From the NCBI GenBank assembly GCA_035048485.1, contig CM068580.1:39111585-39175584 (forward strand): 64,000 bases of DNA, given 5' to 3'. The stretch is from Pteria penguin. Taxonomy: Eukaryota > Mollusca > Bivalvia > Pterioida > Pteriidae. A program made the translations under genes and the position numbers. Below are positions 57,109 to 64,000 of this stretch, in pieces (the stretch's first letter is position 1; each line of letters opens with the position of its first letter). The notes beneath the pieces were generated by a model, which saw only the letters and a program-made list of their open reading frames with translations, had not been told where the DNA came from and did no database searches.

Positions 57109-57900
57109 TTAAGACAAGGTCAAGTAATTTGGGATCGAGAGTGTTTGAGAAATAGTATCAATTAACAAGCCCAAATATTTGAGTTTGGTAATTGGACCTT
57201 CTGTCTTTTCGGCATTTAGTGGCACCCCGGCTAAATTGCAAAGATTTTGAAAGGAGTCCATAAGGGATATTGTAGCTTTCAGGCAAGGAGATGTGGAAAT
57301 AAATTCATCTAGGTAATGATTGATTATGTTGCATTTGGTTATATCACGTATTTTCCATTCGAGAAAGATAGCAAATTTTTCAAACAAATAACATGACATT
57401 GAACAGCCGAATGGAAGACATTTATCTATGTAAAAGTTATTTTCAATATATATGCCTAAAAGGGGGATATCCTCTGGATGGATACATAGTAAGCGCAAAG
57501 TACTCTTTATGTCCATTTCGGCAAGTGCTGCACCTTCACCAAAATGTAATATAGATTCGATGACCTCATCGAAGGATGTGTATCTGACAGAGGTGTAGTC
57601 TTCGTCTATGAATGAGTTTATGGACTGATTGATTGGTGCTGATAAATGAGTTATCATTCGCTATCCCCGGTCAGCTTCCGATACTAGACCAATAGGCGAA
57701 ATGTGCAAATTAGGGAAAGGTTTCTGGACATGGGACCCCAAATTCGACCTTTTTGTATTTCTTCGTTAAGGCGGTTGAGGAGTTAAAAAGAATGAGCTTT
57801 AGTCAATATCAGATTGTTAGGAAAGGAACCGGTTCGCGGGCCTAAAAAATACAATTTAAAACCAAAAGTTAAACCAGACACCTACTCCTTGACAATTTCA
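57109..57900 (-). pseudogene. DIRS/Ngaro-like reverse transcriptase
   Basis: The open reading 57657-57109 (182 codons) holds the RT palm: MITHLSAP, SINSFIDEDYTSVRYTSFDE, AEMDIKSTLRLL (first catalytic Asp), KCLPFGCSMSC, then YLDEF at 57315-57301 where the family has YLDDF, and LKYLGLLIDT. Upstream, across a frame change, RLNEEIQKGRIWGPMSR (near 57765) leads into it. The reading frame of the palm is intact, which is unusual for this window. The Asp-to-Glu change in the catalytic pair would be expected to impair polymerisation. Confidence 0.85.
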
Positions 57901-58078
57901 TGATTCGAGTATTGTAATGATGGGGATAATGTTTTCTAGATTAATAGGCGAGTGGCCTAGGACCAGAGGGTCTTGGTCCTATGTTACGTTAAAATTGAGG
58001 TCGAAAATTGCTGTTCGACTGGGGATTGTCATAGCGCGAGTTGGCCTGCTGGGAAGTACATTTAATATAAGGGTGAGG

Positions 58079-59042
58079 CTAGTTGCATGATGATTTCAAG
58101 CAAACATGCAAGAAGCAGCAATAAGACCTGTCACATTTACCTTGATAATTGAAGGTAAAACATTTGCCTGGTAGCGGGGCCGTATTTTTATTTACATAAA
58201 GGAGCCATAGCTCATAGTCAATCCTATCATATGTCATTGCCGGTTCATGGGCCTTCCTCAAGCGAAACCTTTTATATTTTAAGAGATTGCCACCATTTTG
58301 GCTAAGATACAGATGTCGCTCATATACTTCAGTATGTGATGAGTTTGATTGGGGTGAGCAAAGGATAAATACTCATAAAAGGAAGGAAAGCATCAATCCA
58401 TTGATCTAAATTTGCAATTTTATAGTCGTGTTTCGGCTTTAGAATGATTTCATCTGAAGCACTGATATGAAAGACTGATTGTGAATCAGCAGGGTCAGAT
58501 TTAAGCAATGCTCCAAGGTCTACATATTGGCCAGACACTATTTTAGAGCGAAGGTTGGCATCCACAATGTGCCCTAACCTGAATTACTTGGATTGGATTT
58601 GAGGTGGGATATCACCCATACACCCATAGACTTAACATTGGTAGGAAGGTTGTAAGCACTGGCAAAGGTAGACAAAGATGGAGGGTCGTCTGAATGATGA
58701 AGATTAAAAGGTGTCGAAGGTTGGAGGAGCCTGATCCAGAGTTGACACAGGGTTAGTACATGGATGAACGGACAGGCTGGTAGAGGTAGAAGCAGAATGG
58801 GTGGCCACAGGTTTGGTACTGATAGAATGAATAACAACAGTAGTGATGGGTAAAGATGTAAGCTGGGGAAAGGCATGTGCAGCAGGACTCTGAGATCTGG
58901 CATAAGGCGAGGTCGACGAGCGAGCCGACATTCGAGCTGGAGCATTGGTGCTGGCGGAGATCCGGGTTCTGCGTGGCATGCTGCTACGTCTCAGAGTACT
59001 AAATAGGAGGAAGGAGATGTTATGATAGTTTGTAAACTTCAT
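58079..59042 (-). pseudogene. DIRS/Ngaro-like gag relic
   Basis: A start at 58979 (MPRRTRISASTNAP) or 59042 opens a Ser/Thr/Pro/Arg-rich N-terminus, typical of a basic nucleic-acid-binding region. After a frame change near 58700 comes SLSTFASAYNLPTNVKSMGV. After another, DANLRSKIVSGQYVDLGALL (58563-58504) and LDQWIDAFLPFMS (about 58410). The end has AHEPAMTYDRIDYELWLLYV and a Cys/His cluster CFTFNYQGKCDRSYC..H (58170-58100), as in the C-terminal zinc region of DIRS gag proteins. At least three frame changes are needed. Confidence 0.75.
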
Positions 59043-59044
59043 GC

Positions 59045-60255
59045 GATTTTTCTTTTCCCCGATTATTATTACTAATAGCCAGTTTGGAAAACAAAAGCAA
59101 TTAATAATAAATGGCTATGACTATTAAATTACGATAATTACTACTTTAGATTATAGCTGATATAAAAAGTATGAGTGCAGTTTGCATGACTTAGGCTTGC
59201 CATTAAACAAAATTAGGTTCGCTTCGAGAGTTAAATTCAATGTTGAAATATTTTAATCGACAAATAATCGTAAATTGTCTGCTAAATTAGTTATTTAAAT
59301 CGTTTAAACTAAAATTATTAATTGATGAACAAGATATTGCTACTTATCTTTAAGACTGAAGGGATGGAGGAGATTTTTCGGCTGCTCGTCTCGTGGAAAC
59401 ATGAAAAAGGAAAGGTTAAGCTCGTGCGCGCTAATGATAGAATCGTGTGTATTCGTATGGAAAAGTTTCGTGACAAAATCGTTTCATACCACAATAAATG
59501 AAAATATTAGACATGGCTGTAATATTTCAAATTATTATGTATAAACGGATCCAATAATGGCAAATACATTACAGCAAACAATAAAACATTACATATTTAG
59601 CACAAAAAGTGATCAGGGAGGGAAAATCCCGTAAATCTTGTCCTAGCCCTTCTGGATTCTTACTCCTAAAACTCATACAAGACTCTGTTTATGGATTTCA
59701 AATGCTGTTATATCATATCTTATCGCATTACTAAACTCAAATAACGAATTTTGGTAAATATGCACATGAAATTTGTGGTGATATTGATAGAATATTGTCA
59801 ATTGTGAAGAAAATTCGACCTTATATTTTCATTTGTCGTAGCATCACACTTCTAAGGAAAGGTGTCATATTCCATGTATTTTATTATTACATATATAGAG
59901 ATCTTCCATTTATAAAAGAATAACAAGGATGTGAAACTGACGTATTTGTTTCTCCAACTATTTGGACTGATCCTGAAAAAACGACTAGTTGATTCTTCCG
60001 TCCACCTGATTATAGATTATGAGCATTTTGTGTTACATTTTCCTAAACAAGAGTGCCGTTAATTGTGCATTCTCGACCTATTTGTCTTTTAGACTTCGAC
60101 ACTGGATAACTGATCGGTACTTCTTTGTTGCTGTACAAATTATTTGTGTTGATTGAAATTTATTAGCTTTCAGATTTAAAGCTGAATTATAAGAGTGATA
60201 TACTGGGCTTAGTTTAATAATTTGTTTTAGTCTGTATTATATTGATATCTTTATA
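59045..60255. other. AT-rich stretch upstream of the DIRS-like element
   Basis: Holds a lone PLE tail end GGATAACTGATCGGTACTTC (60102-60121). No gene is visible. A promoter for the element may lie near 59050-59480, but no motif is convincing. Confidence 0.45.
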
Positions 60256-60260
60256 ATTAG

Positions 60261-60424
60261 GGGTTACCATGCTTGTGTTTTACAGAAACTGACAAGGTAT
60301 CGGCGAATACCCTGTCAGAAATTGAGTTTCACTGCGAGGCGATAGCCGAGCTGTGAAACTCAATTTCTGACAGGGTATTCGCTAATACCCTGTCAGTTTT
60401 TGTAAAACACAAGCATGGTAACTC
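60261..60424. repeat. long hairpin (family C)
   Basis: Left arm 60261-60332 and right arm 60353-60424 are inverted copies. The inner 28 bp (GAATACCCTGTCAGAAATTG.. at 60305-60332, and 60353-60380) pair perfectly around a 20-base loop. The outer parts (GGTTACCATGCTTGTGTTTT / reverse of AAAACACAAGCATGGTAACT) pair with few mismatches. Confidence 0.85.
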
Positions 60425-60830
60425 CATTCAAAGCATTTGACAAAAATAATTACAACTAGAGGCACAGAATTATAGTTTTCTAAGCCAGGTCGCTAATCAC
60501 AGTCATATCAAAAACTTTAGGGTATCGTGACGTCACAAATCAGAAACTGCAGGGTATCGTGACGTCATATAAAAACACTATCGCCTCGCAGTGAAACTCA
60601 ATTTCTGACAGGGTATTCGCCGATACCCTGTCAGTTTTTGTAAAACACAAGCATGGTAACTCCATTCTAATGCATTTGGCAAAAATAATTACAACTAGAG
60701 GCACAGAATTATAGTTTTCTAAGCCAGGTAGCTAATCACAGTCATATAAAAAACTTTAGGGTATCGTGAAGTCACAAATCAGACACTGCAGGGTATTGTG
60801 ACATCATATAAAAATACCCTTGCAGTTTTT
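60354..60830. repeat. 238-bp tandem duplication (family C)
   Basis: TGAAACTCAATTTCTGACAG starts at 60354 and again at 60592. Each unit continues with TTTTGTAAAACACAAGCATG, AAATAATTACAACTAGAGGC, TAGGGTATCGTGACGTCAC-type and GCAGGGTAT blocks. The same blocks are in the TIR element at 53613-54090. Confidence 0.85.
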
Positions 60831-60886
60831 AAATCGAACAGCCAATGAGATCGCGTGTTACAAACAAGATGCATTAGAATACCTTT

Positions 60887-60890
<4 letters not shown>

Positions 60891-60949
<59 letters not shown>
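60891..60949. repeat. (CT)n microsatellite
   Basis: About 29 CT units directly after family C. Confidence 0.95.
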
Positions 60950-60951
<2 letters not shown>

Positions 60952-61044
60952 ATATGATGCTGCGATAGAAGTAATCTTAAAAAAAAAACAAAAACAAAAA
61001 CAACTTAAACAGACAAATACTCGGTAAAAGTTGTTTATCTAAAT

Positions 61045-61148
61045 CAAAGCAAAAAATAAAGACATCACAAAAAGCAAACAATAAAGACATCACAAAAAAG
61101 CAAACAATAAAGACATCACATAAAGCAAACAATAAAGACATCACAAAA
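61045..61148. repeat. 24-25-bp tandem repeat
   Basis: AAAGCAAACAATAAAGACAT with CACA is present four times with small length changes, directly before a family B fragment. Confidence 0.85.
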
Positions 61149-61149
61149 A

Positions 61150-61300
61150 TTCAGTTGTAATGTAGTTGAGGCACCGGCTTAAGTTAGTTACTCAATTGGT
61201 GAGGTTAATCGGTTTACGGGCCCACGTTCCCACTCACCACAATGGTAGAAAAAAAAGAAAGAAATAGGACAAACATTTAAAAACATATAAGTTGTAATTC
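61150..61300 (-). repeat. repeat family B, partial reverse copy
   Basis: Holds GGTTAATCGGTTTACGGGCC and CCCACGTTCCCACTCACCAC (reverse of 7865-7905 of the reference copy). Confidence 0.55.
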
Positions 61301-61304
61301 ATAT

Positions 61305-62805
61305 ATATAGATCAAAGACCAAATAGGCTACCCAATTTGAGAAGTCTTTAACATACTCACAAGAAATGTATAATAGATGAAAATGTACCGTGCATAATTT
61401 AACAGTGACGTGAGTTTTCAAGACAATTTATTATTTTCCAATGACCCGTTAATTCAAAGTATAGTATTGCTTTTTACAATCCTTGGTTATTATGTAAATG
61501 AAATTTATAAATTCTTGATGTGTATACTTGATGTGTAAGGCAGAAAATTCCATTTCTGAGGGGAATTTTTTTTTAAAGTATAGTTTTCATTTTCAGTATT
61601 TTTTGTAATTTTTAAAATTGTTGGTCGTAAAGCACTCCAAAATGTCGAATAATTTGTTACTCGTTCCTCTGCTTAGATGGCACTTTGTTGGGTTTTATCC
61701 CTGAAGAGCTTTCTTACCTGAATGCATGTGGAATTGGTATCAAAATCTTACCTACGGTGTACTACACACCGCTTTATATTTGCACTGACTGGACGGTAGT
61801 AACGCGTTTAATGTAATGTCGGTCCTAAATTATTATAAACAAACCATTTTGATATATTTGCTTCGTTTATATGACGAGGTGGCTAGCTTAACAGGAGAGG
61901 ATTACAGGTCTCGCTATTAGTTCCATGGTCCATTTCTGAACATCATGTTACATAGCTGTAATTCCCACAGTCACATGACACCCATATTTGTCACTATTAG
62001 TAAACCAGAGATATCCTAAGGCACATGAAACAAAGACTCACGATCAGCTTCGCTTAATGCTTCGGCTACAGGAGGTTTCCTTATTTAATATATCTTATTC
62101 GTATTCTTATCTTATATATCTGGTGTTGATGCCTATCTTCTGGGTCATCGTGTACCATCACATTTATTTTAGAAGATGAGATGAATCAGTGTTTACTGAC
62201 TTGATCTCACCATTTGGTTAATACTATGTTTGCTTTTGCTCAGCTTTAGAATCATTTATGATAGTATGTTTTCCTAATCATGTATGGTCGATATTAGTTT
62301 ATGAGCTTTATCTAAATTTTATCGATTAAAGGTATTCTTAAGTCTTCTTACTTACAAATAACTTTCTACATTTGTTGGTTTTCAGCTTAGTTTTATAGGA
62401 ACGAAAGGCTACACATGACCATTACTTTATACCAATTTCTATTGCCTGTTTACTTCGGAGAGTGAACACTTACTTAAGCCTTGAGGGATTTGACTATGTT
62501 GCTATCTAACTCTGATCATTACGGAGCGGGACTCCCACATCTAAAACGTGATTTACACGCAATGAGAAATATTCTTTCCCGGAATCATTTCTTTAAGGGA
62601 CTCAATCCCTGATTAGTGTGATAAATGAATTTCGACAGATATCCATAGTTACACTTAGTTCAAATGTTTTTGTTTATGAGCTTTTATTTTGACGTTAAGC
62701 TAAAAAAAATATTATTAATTGAAATCAATCACTGCATTTGAGAAATATATGTTACTGTAATCTTAATATGATAAAATGAGAAAATACATAGTTTTGCTAT
62801 TCATG
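61305..62805. other. AT-rich stretch without recognised features
   Basis: No gene or repeat match was found; the ORF at 61988-62179 has no domain. Confidence 0.45.
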
Positions 62806-62814
62806 AAGAAAGAA

Positions 62815-63010
62815 AAGTTACTGACGCGACCGTATGACACAAGTCCCCAAGGAAATATACACTATACAGTGTAATGATATTAAAAAAACACATAAGAACA
62901 TCATAAAAATATTTGATTACAGTGCAGTTACTATACCGACATAGGACGGTCATTTGAGATGACAATAGTCAATCCGGTTTACGGACCCATCTTCCCACTC
63001 AGTCATTAAC
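62815..63010 (-). repeat. repeat family B, partial reverse copy
   Basis: GTTACTGACGCGACCGTATG, AAATATTTGATTACAGTGCA, ATAGGACGGTCATTTGAGAT and GGTTTACGGACCCATCTTCC, in the order expected for the reverse family B end. Confidence 0.6.
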
Positions 63011-63014
63011 GATA

Positions 63015-63690
63015 TAATAGTGTGACAAAAGAAACTGACCTTAATCATTTTTATAACTATATCAAACCTGATGGATTATAGAATTTAAAGAATAAGAAAA
63101 ATCTAATCTATACAGGGAACAAGCTTGAAATACAAGGCATCAATGCTTAAAAACATTGAAACGAAGGCACTGAAACGTTCTGATTAAAACAAGATTATCG
63201 AATGATGATTAAGTAATAGAAATTAACCACAGGAAAATAGCATCACCCACGATATAGTTGATTATAAATAATAACATTTACATTGTTGATGCATGCATAT
63301 ACATGGAAGCGAAATTAAATTAAAACAGTAGGTATAATCATTACTAACAAACATTCACAAAATGCATTATAAGACTAACATTTTTGTTTAAATGTCTATG
63401 AAGGCAATGAAACAGCAATAATAAGAGAAAATAAAGTGTCGTCACTACTAGTACATAAAACAGTATTACCATCTTAGTATGGCCATTGTTAAATAGTTTG
63501 AAAAATAGAAACTAACATATGTTTCATCATAAAATTTCTATTGTATGTATTGTTGTGCATGGTTCTCTTGAGTATATGCATGGTACCAGACTCAGAAAGA
63601 TAATCCAGTAAATTTGTAACTAACCTCACACGCAAATTTTGGAGGTGTTTGTCTACAATGGTGGTAATTGATACGTTTTCTATTTATCAA
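63015..63690. other. AT-rich stretch without recognised features
   Basis: Nothing recognisable. Confidence 0.45.
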
Positions 63691-63694
63691 CGGC

Positions 63695-63855
63695 AACTGG
63701 CTCACTTTTTCGGCCACTTTGGTGTTAACTCTGCTCTTCAAATATCTATATATTATGAGAATTCCAATCATTCGGCCATGAACATCACTGAAGAAACATA
63801 AGTTGTCGAAACGCACATTATCTAGTGCAAATAATTATAAAGTATATATGTTTTA
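63695..63855 (+). repeat. hammerhead-like repeat monomer
   Basis: CTCACTTTTTCGGCCACTTT leads to the core CTGAAGAAACATAAGTTGTC (starting at 63788) followed by GAAACGCACATTATCTAGTG. Stem III here would be GCAC/GTGC and stem II has one mismatch. The minus-strand ORF at 63592-63816 is a shadow. Confidence 0.55.
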
Positions 63856-64000
63856 ATATTTATCTTTTTAATGGAATAAACACACCTTCCTGAATGATAG
63901 TTGGATGTTGTGCTACTTTTTGTATGGTGTGTATGATGATTTCAGTTGATATGTAATCGATTGCCGTTTAGATTGCCCCTCCTTGCATGCTTTAGCAGCA

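Larger units (their letters stand above)
55005..59042 (-). mobile_element. DIRS/Ngaro-like tyrosine-recombinase retrotransposon
   Basis: On the minus strand, in transcription order: gag-like region (59042-58079), reverse transcriptase (57900-57109), RNase H (56960-56560), tyrosine recombinase (56412-55560) and an SGNH-hydrolase-like domain (55500-55005). RT with RNase H and a tyrosine recombinase instead of a DDE integrase defines the DIRS order. A hydrolase domain is known from Ngaro-type members. Frameshifts and stops break every part except the RT, so it is inactive, but all domains are recognisable and in the usual order. Terminal repeats were not recognised. Confidence 0.85.

Overview
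The window is eukaryotic, very AT-rich, mostly non-coding, and dominated by mobile elements and simple repeats. No host gene, rRNA or functional tRNA gene could be supported. The mix of repeats suggests a mollusc, most likely a bivalve. The basis is tRNA-headed SINEs with ATCA/CAAA-type tails, Penelope-like reverse transcriptases carrying a GIPMGTNC-type motif, many dispersed hammerhead-like motifs, a BEL/Pao relic and a DIRS/Ngaro-like element. The assignment is inferred from repeat content only; the species cannot be named. || Layout. 0-9 kb: a Penelope-like (PLE) C-terminal fragment (918-1181), a ~348-bp tandem dimer with two hammerhead-like cores (1620-2125), a truncated SINE, a second PLE reverse transcriptase relic (4675-5782) with 3' tail and hammerhead-like motif (to 6640), and a copy of repeat family B (7385-8080). 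9-18 kb: mostly featureless AT-rich DNA with a PLE 3' fragment (12715-12965), a MITE with 21-bp near-perfect TIRs (15269-15509), a reverse hammerhead-like repeat and a full SINE (17766-18051). 18-25 kb: a 65-bp satellite with 130-bp dimeric higher-order structure (18185-18850), a second hammerhead-like dimer (20235-20812), microsatellites, a PLE fragment and a second SINE. 25-36 kb: a reverse family-B copy, the longest PLE relic (26885-29030, minus strand), two family-A2 tails and a CRE-rich palindromic MITE. || 37-42 kb: a decayed BEL/Pao LTR retrotransposon (37200-41560, plus strand). Gag, zinc knuckle, reverse transcriptase, RNase H, integrase and the C-terminal DUF5641-like region are recognisable in order. 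A 31-bp minisatellite of about 16 copies sits between gag and the zinc knuckle. 42-52 kb: scattered PLE tails, family-B copies, one of them a 5'-truncated insert flanked by a 14-bp direct repeat, a MITE nested in a PLE tail, and a PLE relic at 51.8 kb. 52.8-54.1 kb: CTAT/CTGT microsatellite, a SINE, a 140-bp AT tract and a TIR element. || 55-59 kb is the most informative part: a minus-strand DIRS/Ngaro-like tyrosine-recombinase retrotransposon. It has gag, reverse transcriptase, RNase H, tyrosine recombinase and, last, an SGNH/GDSL-type hydrolase domain. It is frameshifted but readable from end to end. A related hairpin-forming repeat family (53.6 and 60.3-60.9 kb) lies on both sides of it. 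|| How the parts relate: none of the coding regions is intact, so nothing here looks active today. The order PLE reverse transcriptase, conserved 3' tail, hammerhead-like repeat recurs at two loci. This suggests, as inference, that the hammerhead-like repeats are PLE terminal repeats or small retrozyme-like elements that depend on PLE machinery.
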